A stretch of DNA of 25,816 nt, from NCBI GenBank assembly GCA_030407315.1, contig JALQPE010000557.1:1-25816 (forward strand), written 5' to 3'. Source of the stretch: Asparagopsis taxiformis. Taxonomy: Eukaryota > Rhodophyta > Florideophyceae > Bonnemaisoniales > Bonnemaisoniaceae. A model generated the notes under the pieces. The model saw only the letters and a program-made list of their open reading frames with translations. It made no database searches and was not told the DNA's origin. A program made the position numbers and the translations under genes. Position 1 is the stretch's first letter; each line of letters begins with the position of its first letter. Shown here in pieces: positions 1 to 9,138 of this stretch.

Positions 1-336
1 CGGCAGGACTGAAGGAGAGTGAAGAAGGGATGTAGGAAGATGGGGAATGAAGCTGTGAGGGTTGTTCTGGTATGTGTATATTTGGGGCATACGATAGAAG
101 TGAGAGTGGGTTTTCAAGTGGTGTAAGATTTGCTGACCATGTTCGTGTTTGATGTCTTGATGATTTAATGGGCTGGTGGTGGTTCGAGGAAAAGCGGGGA
201 TGGTATTGGGAAGGAGCGTATTTTTTGTAATCTAGGTCGTGAGGGTTCTTGCAGTATGTGCGGATGTGGTGCAGGGCGTTCGGATGGTAGGGAGAACGCG
301 ATAGTGAGGGAGATGGGTGATCGACGATATGCTGAC
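1..336. other. Flank outside the left inverted repeat; no gene seen
   Basis: The plus strand is strongly purine- and GT-rich. All frames carry stops apart from short stretches. One plus-strand fragment near 215-300 has a Cys-rich Ser-Cys-Ser-Met-Cys-Gly-Cys run but no start and no continuation. I see nothing that supports a gene here. Its strand skew is opposite to that of 20231-21170. Confidence 0.5.
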
Positions 337-572
337 AGGTATTTTGTATTCTGGCTGGATACGTATTTTCCTATTCTAACCGGGTATTATTTCCTATTCT
401 AACGGGTATTATTTCCTATTCTGACCAAGTATATGTATTCCCTATTCTAGAGAGACGTATTGTATACGAGCAGTTTCCTAAATGAGAGATAAAATACGGT
501 CCGATATGGGCCCTGAATTTACCATCCGCTGTAATTTCTTCCCTCCCGGTTTTCGCTGATATATTGTATACT

Positions 573-956
573 GGATGTCGGGTCCTAGTATTCCGCCATA
601 TGTACTAGAGAAAGTGGATGTCGGGTCCTAGTATTCCGCCATATGTACTAGAGAAAGTGGATGTCGGGTCCTAGTATTCCGCCATATGTACTAGAGAAAG
701 TGGATGTCGGGTCCTAGTATTCCGCCATATGTACTAGAGAAAGTGGATGTCGGGTCCTAGTTCCGCCATATGTACTAGAGAAAGTGGATGTCGGGTCCTA
801 GTATTCCGCCATATGTACTAGAGAAAGGGATGTCGGGTCCTAGTATTCCGCCAAACGTACTAGAGAAAGTGGATGTCGGGTCCTAGTATTCCGCCATATG
901 TACTAGAGAAAGTGGATGTCGGGCCCTAGTATTCCGCCATATGTACTAGAGAAAGT
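573..956 (+). repeat. Tandem array of nine 43-bp units
   Basis: Units start at 573, 616, 659, 702, 745, 786, 828, 871 and 914. Each begins GGATGTCGGGTCCTAGTA and ends TACTAGAGAAAGT. The CTAGTA and TACTAG ends form an inverted repeat around a 12-base centre, TTCCGCCATATG. The unit at 745 lacks two bases and the one at 786 lacks one. The unit at 828 has CCAAACG in place of CCATATG, and the innermost unit (914) has GGGCCC in place of GGGTCC. The same variants recur in the same order in the right array. Confidence 0.95.
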
Positions 957-1007
957 GGACGTCCGCATCCAAAAAATTTTTATTTTTTTTTGGACGCGGA
1001 CGTTCAT
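957..1007. repeat. AT-cored hairpin with GGACGTCCGCATCC arms
   Basis: A GC-rich arm (GGACGTCCGCATCC) runs into an A/T run and then into a near-complementary arm (GGACGCGGACGTTC). The pair would fold into a stem of roughly 14 GC-rich pairs extended by A-T pairs. The same structure occurs at about 25311-25356 in the right inverted repeat. Confidence 0.7.
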
Positions 1008-1088
1008 TTGTTCTAGTAAATCTCGGGGCCGACTAGGACCCGTACTAGAGAGACTGGACGTCCGCGTCCACTTCCGAAAACACAGACG

Positions 1089-3153
1089 AGTCCCGTGACT
1101 GCGCGTATCCGAAGGGCGCGCCGGAGCGGGGTCGCGTGGCAGGTACGCCGCTGCGTGACCATACCCGACGGGGTCGCCGAAGCCGCCGCCACTCGCGTAA
1201 CCGTACGGTTCATTACGAACGCCAACGGGCGGCGCGTAACTACGAGTCGCCGCGGCGAGACGCTCGGAAATCGCGCGTTCCGTTGCCAAGCGGGCAGTCA
1301 GGTCCAACGTCTGGGCCCTGAACTCTTCGGCTGCGCGAGCCACGGACGAGAGGAGGGAACGGATAACCCAGCCGTCCGCACGAGGCGGAGCGGACATCGA
1401 CGTACCGAGAAGCCGGGGGCATCCTCATCGGAGACGCGGTCGTCCAGGCTAACGAAGCGTGGCGCGCGTTCGGCCGGCGTGGCCACACTCGGACGACTGA
1501 CCTGGGCAACGTTGCCCCCTCCCGTAGCCTCGCGTGGCACGACCTCTCGAGGACCCGGCGCACGCGGCGCTTCCTTTTGATGGCCACGACGGCCAGAACG
1601 CGTCCCTCGGGGGCGCTCGTTGCCCCCGAGGCCGCCGAAATAACCGGCACGATTGCCACGACGGCGTTCGGAACGGGAAGCGACCCGCGGCACGTAAGCC
1701 CCATCGCTACGAACGGAGACGAACTCCTGGTTATCGCCGCTTGCGTAATCGGGACGTATAACCCGATACTCCGGCCCCAACGCAAGGGCGCCGCGAACCT
1801 CAGCCAACGCGCTGGTGACGGAGACAAACGTGTCGGAACCGTCAACCGGATTGCACGAAGCATCTCGTAATCGGCCAGGAAGTCCAACGTGGACTCCGGC
1901 AGTAGGCACGCGCGCCCGAACACACGACGTTCCACGAATAGCGAGCACGCGAGCATCGCTGCGTGTTCGATGTCCACGGCCATAAGGAAACGTTCCTTCA
2001 CGGGGGCAGGCGCGTCCTTCACGGCATCGGTGAAATAATGTACCACGCGTGGTAATAACGTGGACGACCCACGGGGGTACGGAAACTCCTCGACTACTTC
2101 CGGCAACGGCGGGAAGTAGAGCTCGCTCGGGACGACCCACGGAGCTGACGCGTGCGACACACGATAGTCGTCCGCGTTCACGTGGCGGAGAGCGAAGTGG
2201 TCATCGTACGACACGACGCTTTTGGAGATGACGCTCAACGAAAGAGCAGTCTTCCATTCGGCACGTTGCCTTTCGGAAAGTGTCCGCGGACATACGAATA
2301 CGGACGACACCGAGATGAACGGCGGTTCCTCGGGCGTCCCCTTCCATAAGTATGCGTCCATACGGTCGACGTAGATCGCGTCGTTGACGTCACGCAACCA
2401 CGAGCGGTCGCAACGTATCGACGCCGGGATCTGGTAACGTTCCGATCCCGGCGGCCCGTTGGCGAAACGACGCCCGGCTGCTCGCCCCCACGTATCTTCG
2501 GCGGAACGCATATCATATGCGTCTATGATAGTCGACGACCGCGCGGGCGTCCAGACGATCTCTGGCCAACGTGGCGAGATCGTCATCCGTGATACCCACG
2601 CGGGGCAACGCAGCCCACGCGTGGGTCAGGACGCCTACGTTTAGCGCCGCACCGCCACGTGAGGCGGTCCCGACTGTCCCAACGGGGTCACCACCCTCCG
2701 GCGAGGGGTCCTGGCGAGGAGAACGCGGCGAGCCATCACGACGAGGCACGCCCGTGCGGGCCGCCGCCACAGCACGACGCGAACGAGCGGCCGCTGCCAT
2801 CGCGGCTACACCCATCGAAGGGGCCGTGGCATCCGGAATGATGGGTGACGAATTCCCCGAGTCGGACGCCGTTGCGTCATCATCACGTGGGACGACGGCC
2901 CTAGCAGCCTCGGCAGGCGTCACGGAAGCCACCAGGCGAGACGGAGCCATGGGGCGAGACGAAGAGGCGACGGCCTGCGAAGCAACGGCTTCTCCCGCCC
3001 TCACGGATGGGGCGGGCGCGACGGACGCTTCCGTCGCTGGCGGCGCACCGGCCCGACGAGGGAGGGAGCGCCCTGCGAAGGGGTTCTCGCTCCACCTCCA
3101 GCAGAGCCGGCGGGCCGCGGGGTGTTAGCATCGGTACTGCGAGTCGTAACCAT
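1089..3153 (-). pseudogene. Gag-like gene of left element X, frameshifted
   Basis: The best start is the ATG at 3153, giving MVTTRSTDANTP, a gag-like N-terminus. An Ala/Ser/Pro-rich region follows. A globular, aromatic-rich middle part lies at about 2570-1870 (it includes DAIYVDRMDAYLW and VVHYFTDAVKD). An Arg/Gly-rich part lies at about 1860-1400 (it includes NRAGYFGGLGGNE). A short helical, coiled-coil-like C-terminus follows at about 1397-1250 (SSVARAAEEFRAQTLDLTAR). The good frame changes at least four times: near 3010-3100, near 2520-2586, near 1860 and near 1330-1395. The order disordered, globular, RG-rich fits a retroelement Gag, but I found no zinc knuckle or pol homology. The frame runs straight into the tail repeat at 1088, so its natural C-terminus is lost. 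Both strands are open for long stretches because the DNA is CpG-rich, so exact boundaries are uncertain. Confidence 0.5.
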
Positions 3154-4404
3154 CGTGGTTACGCTGTACACGATAATTACGACGAGTGCAACGAGCACGA
3201 CGACGAGAGCCACGCGGGCTAAACGGAACAAGAGAACGAAAGGAACGGAGGTAGTAGTACCCAGCGGGGGAAGAGGATAAGGGGGAACGAAAGGCAACGG
3301 CCTGGATGACGATGGTGAGAGGAAGGGTGAGCGACGATCGCTATTACGTTAAGCCGCCGCTTAAATATCCTTCGGACGACCGTTGTCGACATGCCCGCTG
3401 GCAGATTCACGAAAAGGCCGCGGCCTGCGCTCGTATCGCGCTGAATTGAAGCACACCCGCGTGGTGGAATTGGACACTGCATCCGTTGCAGGAAAACGCC
3501 TAAGCGAGGCATTGACGTACGACGCCGACGGGCGGGCCGCGATGATTACGAAAGAGCCGGAGCGCACGCGCGCGCTCCGGCGCCGTGGCGATTCGATCAG
3601 CCAACCGGGCCATGTACGTTTCAACGAGATTTTTCGGGACAACTGCCACGTCCGCAGTTGTACCCGAAAAGGCGCCACGGCCCCGTGTCTCAGGCGCGTC
3701 CTGACGGGCCTCGCGTGGCCGGGACGTCCACGTGTGGGGGGGGGCTGTGTAGTATACGTGGCAATTCCGAAATTGCAAATATTTACGTTTCCCGCGGAAT
3801 TCGAATTTCGGCGGATACGACCGGCGACAGCAATGAACGAACATTGCTGGCGCATGCGCGCGCGCAACCTGCACACGTGTGCAACGAACGTATTGGCAAC
3901 GGCCAACGGACCAACGGGTCCCTACGTGTGACCCACAAGGTCCTTTCCCATTCGGGGACGTTACGAGCAGTGTTTACACTGTAAAGCGATGCCATCGTGG
4001 CCATATAGGTATTGGCATCGTGCCGGGAGGGAAAGGGGACAAGACAACGATCGAGCAACGGCTCTAGTCTACGACTGACTTCTACGTTTTACGTTTACGT
4101 TTTGCCTAACGAGGCTTCGTCTCCGTCGAGCTGCGTACTCCCTACCCATCGCCGCACGTAAGGCTGATTGCGTGTAGTGCCTCCGGGCTTGGTTGAGAGC
4201 GCCTCCGGTGACGTACCACCTCGTTTGCTAACGTAATCCTCGCGTGGATTGTTGCGTCGTGACGCTCGTGTCTACTCGCTAACCACTCTACCTCCTACCG
4301 TTCTAACATACAGTCAAAACACCAGCGGGTGGACTGCTCGTTTCGTTTCGTAAGGACAGCGTGTCCGTAGCTCGTACCAGCTATCTAGAACTAACGTGGT
4401 TCCA
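3154..4404. other. Interior of left element X; no secure gene
   Basis: This is the leader between the shared X start and the gag-like gene. It is GC- and CpG-rich, so both strands stay open from about 3361 to 3931. The minus frame contains NLVETYMARLADRIAT and the plus frame EPERTRALRRRGDSISQPG. Neither has a recognisable domain, so I do not call either. Just upstream of the gag start, in frame, is a hydrophobic run (about 3245-3165) without an ATG. TTTACGTTTTACG-type short repeats occur at 4080-4110. Confidence 0.4.
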
Positions 4405-4644
4405 CAGATCGTGTTCAGTTCGAGGTTACTCGGTGATCTCACCCTGAGATCACGGCTTGCGCCGGCCCGCGAATCCCGTGTTGCGATCGATCCCTGCGCG
4501 TTCCGCCGTTGTACCACCCGATCGCCACCGCGACCGAGCGATGCGCGAAACGCAAGTTCACGAGCGCGATACGGTTCACCTCGCCCTGACACGGCTAGCA
4601 ATTCTAGAACTCCCCTAGCGATCGCCATTCCGGCTGGTCCTACA
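4405..4644 (-). repeat. 5' segment of element X, inverted copy of 18026-18263
   Basis: The reverse complement begins TGTAGGACCAGCC and matches 18026-18263 over its whole length with scattered substitutions. It includes ATCACCGAGTAA near the far end. Similarity fades past 4405. It may be the start of an LTR. The two copies diverge from each other, so they are not a fresh duplication. Confidence 0.8.
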
Positions 4645-4783
4645 GATGTGGTGGGCGTGGTGGGCGTGGTGTCTGTCAGTTGGGAAGGTTGCGGCTTCTG
4701 TAGATACTGTCGGGGTGGAAATAAGGATGGAAGAAGGGGGCTGGTGGGTCGGTGCTGGGCCGTGGTAGGTGGCGTTTGGTTCG

Positions 4784-5271
4784 TTAGCAGTTTTGAGGGA
4801 TCAGGGGCAGGTTGTGTGGTGGATTGTTCGTGCGGTTTTTGGTTGGGTATTCGGAGCTTCTCTTTTTGTTCCGCATTGTGGTGTGGCGTTGGACGTAGTC
4901 ATCGATGGTGTCACCGATGTTGAGGGTAATGCTTCTCGCTTCCTCTTCGAGAATGGTGGGGTCAATAATTGTTAGTTCAGTGACTGTGTTGCGAATTTTC
5001 TGAAGGAAGAGGTTCGGAGGGAGTCAGAGCGATTCGGAGCGATTCGGGGGGGTAGTGTGGATGTGATAGTTTTGGGGAGGCTGGAAAGGATGATGACGGA
5101 GAGGCGATCTTGTAGGCGTTTGTAATTGGCGAAGTCGGAGGGTTCAGTTGGTGCTGTGGTTGAGGCGTTGAGGTGATCGTCAAGGCGGAGGTCGGATGCG
5201 AGAACTTCGAGGGTGCGGAGCCAGATGGGGAAATTGTCAAGTTCGAGGGAAGGGAGGTGTGCGCGTTCCAT
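4784..5271 (-). pseudogene. Copia-like gag fragment, one frameshift
   Basis: The ATG at 5271 opens a frame with DNFPIWLRTLEVLAS and then a Leu/Ser-rich stretch ending SSLPKTI, matching the layout of the copia Gag N-terminal region (UBN2 / retrotran_gag type). The frame stops at 4972. The neighbouring frame carries on with IIDPTILEEEARSITLNIG and DTIDDYVQRHT, which is the expected continuation of copia Gag, and stops at 4784. The good frame therefore shifts near 4975-4995. Element X interrupts whatever followed at 4645. Gag would form the retroelement particle shell; this copy is dead. Confidence 0.6.
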
Positions 5272-5331
5272 GATGAGAGGAGAAAGGGGGATGCGTGATC
5301 GCGGGCAGTGGGCGCTTTGAGGCCGATAACC

Positions 5332-5462
5332 TGTTAGAAGAGTGTCTCTTGTGAGTATCTCTTTTGGGTTTATTCAGTTAGCTGAGTTGGTTAAGTATAA
5401 TCTTCTATCTCGTGACCGGCGGCGGTCTCTACGACAGGCTGTCTCTTATTAGCATCCTGACA
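5332..5462 (-). repeat. Putative copia LTR, 131 bp
   Basis: The minus strand begins TGTCAGGATGC and ends CTTCTAACA, so it has TGT...ACA ends. It is directly followed by GGTTATCGGCCTC, which resembles the half-tRNA(iMet) primer sites (GGTTATGAGCCC type) used by some copia and hemivirus elements. The gag start is 61 bp further on. The LTR is short, and without a partner copy its outer edge rests on the TG alone. Confidence 0.5.
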
Positions 5463-5569
5463 CTTATCACATGCAAAAGCCCCTCTGCCAATACTGGATA
5501 TATAATTTCCTGAATTGCCTAATATTGGCTTTCTTCCTTTGAGAATTTCACTTCATTTCCCATGTGGTT

Positions 5570-6905
5570 CTATTCTTTCTCAAGTGTCCCTGTTCCTACG
5601 ACGCAATTCTCAAAGTCTTCCACAGCTTGATCACCTGGCTGTGATATAAAACCAACATGTCCTTCTATCCCTCGCATTACCCTTCGCACAGAAATTTCTT
5701 TCCCGCCAGAAAATGGACCCTTAGACTCTTGTATTATATTCGATGTGCAGTCGTGCCCTAGCACCTCCTTGACCATGTGGTACGAATAGTCGACAATATT
5801 ACCACGTTTTAGTACAACCACACTAACCCCGATGTTGACGACGAATACAGCTACAAGAATAATGCCCAGAGGCAGAATGTTGACAACCGGAGCGTTCACT
5901 GACACGTCAACGACACAACCGGAAGTGGTGTTTTCAAAGAAAATATCCAGTCGAACTTGAGGCTGATCGACTTTCTGCAAATCCATCGAGGATGCGAGAA
6001 ATGACACCATTGGTTGAACTACTTGGGATGGAGAAAAGCTGCAATTCAGAATGCGATTGGATCTAATTACAGTATCTGGGATGCTGGTTTCAATGACTTC
6101 CACTTCTCCCTGAATGCAATTAGGGTTGAGCATACTAAGGCCATTCCCGACGGTGCGAAGAAGATCGTCCGCACTGAAGTGACTTTTGAGATTCGTAAAT
6201 AGAGACCTTCTAGCAGCGTCATGCCATGCAAGGAAGGAATTAATTAAATCCTTCCAATTCTCCATTTCCGGAAATCTGTACATAAATCAAACCAAGTGCA
6301 GTCATTACTACAGTCACCGTTGGCGAAATGAAAGCTGGATTCTTGGTGGGCACCTCACGCGTGCTGCAGAAATCTAGAGAAGTCGTTACAGTGCCAATCT
6401 GACTCACAAGAGGCACATCTACACAAAAGGCGCTTCCATGTACTTCACTAGGCTTCGGCCTTTGCGACGAATTCATAAAGACACCATAGTCTCCATCACC
6501 ACATCCAGAGAAAACAGTCTCTCGCGGAAATGTTATAGCGATGGAACCAATTGTTGCGACTAGAAGAATTAGTCGCGCAAACGTGGGCCACAATAGAAGC
6601 TTGAAAATAATTTGCTGTTCATGTCGTTTCCAGTGCTTTTCATGGTAAGGATATGTTCCTCGAAGCCATGAGACGACTCGGGTGGGCTCGGGAAAGCCAG
6701 TGTAGATAATGAAACGGCGGAAGGAGTTGAATGAGAAACTAGCACGAGGGGTTTGTTGGATGAGTTTGGAGACGACTGAGGTTAGGTTGAGGAGAATGAG
6801 TGAAATGAGTGTGGCGGAGATGAAGACATTTAGCACTTCACTCTCAAACTGGAAGGACGTGAATGTTAAGCCTGGAGTGACGTCTACAGGGTCGCTGAGA
6901 CCCAT
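5570..6905 (-). pseudogene. Paralogue of the 7565-8872 membrane protein, broken
   Basis: The ATG at 6905 gives MGLSDPVDVTP, matching the plus-strand paralogue's MPISDPVDVTP. The first segment (to 6240) keeps the first two membrane helices and the TFSFNSFRRF-like region, including WLRGTYPYHEKHWKRHEQQ. The frame then shifts by one base near 6250-6285 and continues as the second segment, to 5570. That segment keeps the last helix and the conserved tail (YSYHMVKEVLGHDCTSNII). About 28 residues of the ectodomain present in the paralogue are missing at the junction, so a deletion accompanies the shift. A 42-nt GT-AG stretch lies nearby, but removing it does not restore the frame. The two genes point away from each other across 659 bp, as an inverted duplication. 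The function is unknown; I recognise no named family. Confidence 0.7.
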
Positions 6906-7564
6906 TGTGCTGAAGGTTTGTGATACTAGGCTAGGCCTTCTTCTAGGCGCATTCTTCCAGCTTTATATCACTTTCGCTAGCTACGTAAATATAAACGTGG
7001 GAAAGCACGCTATACACGCATAGATGGATGTCATTGTTGGAATACGTTTAGGAGTGGCTATTGCACATGCCATAGAACCCGTTCCAAGCGGAAAAAGGAT
7101 TCACCTGCGTCTAATGTATCCCTGTAGCCTACTCGCCGTGACAGCCTGGGTCTCGAGAGGGCGGATTCGACGAGATGGAGCCCTTTCTAGTCCAATGATG
7201 CACATTGTGATTATGAGATCCTACAGTGAGATTCTTCTACGCCACATGAGCCAACTTCCTACGAGATTCCTTGTCCAATGGAAGTGAAGCTATTGTTTTT
7301 TACTTTCAGCGAAAGGATGAGAAGACACCCGGGCACGAGGATTCATGAAATTTTACTTGATGAGCTTAACAAAAATATGCATTGTTGCCGATCAAACCAT
7401 GTTGAAGTTTCTGCACTCTTCCATTGTATTTGTTTCTATCCACTCTATCTTCAAACTTCTCTATGCCGTATTTAACATCCATTGTTTTCCACCATGTTTG
7501 ACGTGATATGGTGATTCGATTTGTCCCGTCTCTTCGCAACATCTTGCTTCCGAAACGCGCTACA
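6906..7564. other. Intergenic region between divergent membrane-protein genes
   Basis: The two paralogues start from opposite ends of this segment, so it should hold both promoters. Short frames (for example 7024-7287) show no domain and no similarity to the neighbours. In-frame ATGs at 7508 and 7565 both precede the plus-strand gene; the latter is the start shared with the minus paralogue. I see no convincing TATA box. Confidence 0.4.
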
Positions 7565-8872
7565 ATGCCTATCAGTGACCCTGTAGATGTCACTCCAGCC
7601 TCCTCGCTGACCTCCTTCCAGTTTCAAAGCGAAATCCTCAATATCTTCATCTCTTCTATTCTCATCTCTCTCATTATTCTCAACACTGAATCGATGATCT
7701 TAAAACTCATGCAGCAAACACCACGTTCTCATTTCTCATTTGATACATTCCGCCGCTTCATAATTTTCAGCGGCAGCGATGATCCCGTTCGAATCATTTC
7801 GTTCCTTCGAGGGAAATATCCATTCTTTGCGAAACACTGGAAACAGTATGAGCAGCGTTTCAATCTCAAACTTCTGCTCTGGCCCCTGTCTGCACGGATG
7901 TTTCTTTTGGTGGTGGCAGTCGGTGCCATTGCAGCAGGAATTCCGCGGGAGGTTATTCTTTCGGGATGTGAAGACGGTGATTTTCGATTCGCCGTTGACC
8001 TTTCTCCGATCCAGAGGACGGTAGGTCAACCCTTCTGTATTCATGTCCCACTGGTTACTTCACTGGGCAAAACACCATCCACACTCAGATACTGTACATT
8101 CTCGACTACTAGATTTCCCGTTAATGAAACAGGATTGACGCGGCTGAATGTGCAGTTCCAAGAGGATGGAAGTTTCATCTGGGAACTTCAGGGTCCGGAA
8201 TTTTTCATAGGGGCTTTTTCATATTTTCAATGGACGAACGGTGAGGGAAGATCACTCTACTCATTTCCCAGCAATTCTATTTCGTCCGAGCAATTTCTTG
8301 ATGCACTAATCCTGGGTGCTGTAGGTGCCGGGTTAACTTGTAAACGTGGATTCACAGAAAGTATTCAAACCGGAAATGGAATTGTAGCTGGAGCGACCAG
8401 TATGCTAACCGGAGAGTGTGCGACCAATATCTTCGAAGCGGTTTCGGCCATGGCCAGCAACTTACGTTTAACATTCTTTACAGAGAAAGTCGATGAAAGG
8501 CAAATGAGATACGATCCGGCACGCCAGCAACTTACGAGAGAGTGTCCCATTCAGATTTCGGTCATCAGACCACTCGTTGATATTTTTACTCTGCTGGTCA
8601 CTCTTATTGTGACGATAAGTTTCAATGCGGTTGTTGGAATACTTGTCTCAAGACGTGGCAACATCACAGATAGTTGGTATCACATAGTGAAGGAGGTGCT
8701 TGGATACGATTGTATGTCCAATGTAATCCAAGATTCGAAAGGGGCTTGTTCAGTTACGAATAAGGTGCGGATGCAGCGGGTGATTCGCAATGACCACGGT
8801 CACGTGGGTTTTGTGCTAGAGCGCAATGACGACGAGGTTGACGACTTTGAGAGAGATACATTGGTGTTCTGA
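7565..8872 (+). CDS. Unrecognised three-pass membrane protein with cysteine-bearing ectodomain
   Basis: The product is 435 residues in one exon. I chose the ATG at 7565 rather than 7508 because MPISDPVDVTP aligns with MGLSDPVDVTP of the minus paralogue. Hydrophobic helices lie at about residues 24-42, 103-125 and 337-361. The stretch 126-336 between the last two would be a lumenal or extracellular domain. It holds cysteines at about 135, 158, 177, 259, 285 and 327 and an NETG glycosylation site near 187. The C-terminal tail carries a block shared with the paralogue (SWYHIVKEVLGYDCMSN, then a Lys/Arg patch and HGHVGF) and ends acidic (DDEVDDFERD). I do not recognise a family, and a receptor, channel or surface-protein role would be guesswork. 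The intact 1.3-kb frame, plus conservation of helices and tail with a diverged paralogue, argues that it is a real gene. Confidence 0.8.
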   Translation: MPISDPVDVTPASSLTSFQFQSEILNIFISSILISLIILNTESMILKLMQQTPRSHFSFDTFRRFIIFSGSDDPVRIISFLRGKYPFFAKHWKQYEQRFNLKLLLWPLSARMFLLVVAVGAIAAGIPREVILSGCEDGDFRFAVDLSPIQRTVGQPFCIHVPLVTSLGKTPSTLRYCTFSTTRFPVNETGLTRLNVQFQEDGSFIWELQGPEFFIGAFSYFQWTNGEGRSLYSFPSNSISSEQFLDALILGAVGAGLTCKRGFTESIQTGNGIVAGATSMLTGECATNIFEAVSAMASNLRLTFFTEKVDERQMRYDPARQQLTRECPIQISVIRPLVDIFTLLVTLIVTISFNAVVGILVSRRGNITDSWYHIVKEVLGYDCMSNVIQDSKGACSVTNKVRMQRVIRNDHGHVGFVLERNDDEVDDFERDTLVF

Positions 8873-9138
8873 TTTTAGAGTCCAACGGATTCCAGACTGA
8901 AGTCATGAATGGAAGAAAACGCAAGTTTTACAACTTATCACATGTAGATTTAGAAATTTTAAAAATTATGATGTTTGGTCACCATCACGGACACGTGTGC
9001 TTCCTTTCTCATCAACTGAATTCCCCCAGATCATACTCGAACCCGCGACGTATCAACCACAACGCACCTTCACGCTTCCGACCGCTCTTTTACAACGCGC
9101 GCGTCACAATTGAGCGTCGCAAATCCCATTCTAAAGCT
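8873..9138. other. Downstream of membrane-protein gene; nothing secure
   Basis: This stretch probably holds the 3' UTR of the plus gene and the decayed end of the minus-strand pseudogene that follows. A GGTTCGAGT box (minus strand, about 9040-9050) resembles a tRNA T-loop but has no stems around it. Confidence 0.35.

Larger units (their letters stand above)
337..1088 (+). repeat. Left long inverted repeat (tail), with nested tandem arrays
   Basis: This block is an inverted copy of 25226-25816. From outside in it holds an array of ~24-bp units with TATTCT cores (337-450), a spacer containing GATATGGGCCC and CTCCCGGTTTTCGC, nine 43-bp units (573-956), an AT-rich hairpin (957-1007), a segment with CTAGTA and GGACGTCC motifs, and a sharp inner edge that reads CGTCTGTGTTTTCGG on the minus strand and ends at 1088. 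The spacer and hairpin are nearly identical to the right copy. Long inverted repeats with internal tandem repeats are known from Foldback/Galileo-type DNA transposons and some Mutator-like elements. Whether this is one giant element's terminus or an independent insertion cannot be settled from the sequence. Confidence 0.85.
1089..4644 (-). mobile_element. Element X, left copy (LTR-retrotransposon-like, gag only)
   Basis: Read on the minus strand, this block begins with TGTAGGACCAGCC at 4644. It shares about 240 bp with the start of the right copy at 18026, then carries an unrelated GC-rich leader and a gag-like gene, and is cut by the tail at 1088. The 5' end lies inside a copia gag remnant, so X inserted there. 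No reverse transcriptase, integrase or transposase frame is visible, so this copy is non-autonomous or truncated. The TG start and a gag-like product suggest an LTR retrotransposon, but no second LTR or target duplication was found. Confidence 0.5.
4645..5462 (-). mobile_element. Copia-type LTR retrotransposon remnant: LTR, primer site, part of gag
   Basis: On the minus strand the order is a short LTR (5462-5332), a putative primer-binding site, and a copia-like gag start at 5271. Element X then cuts the copy at 4645. No protease, integrase, reverse transcriptase or 3' LTR is present in the window. The remnant lies downstream of the broken membrane-protein gene, about 100 bp past its stop. 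Confidence 0.65.

Noticed and set aside
573..956. CRISPR array
   Set aside because: The units are contiguous 43-bp tandem repeats with no unique spacers, in eukaryotic DNA.
1095..1580. Plus-strand frame opposite the gag-like gene
   Set aside because: It is a shadow frame in CpG-rich DNA; the minus strand gives the ordered, Gag-like composition.
3383..3931. 182-residue plus-strand frame, with a 181-residue minus frame over the same bases
   Set aside because: Both strands are open because of base composition; neither shows a domain, so neither is called.
6250..6310. 42-nt GT-AG intron explaining the break in the minus membrane gene
   Set aside because: Its length is a multiple of three, so removing it leaves the frame broken.
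9035..9065. tRNA-like GGTTCGAGT box on the minus strand
   Set aside because: No T-stem, anticodon stem or acceptor stem can be formed around it.
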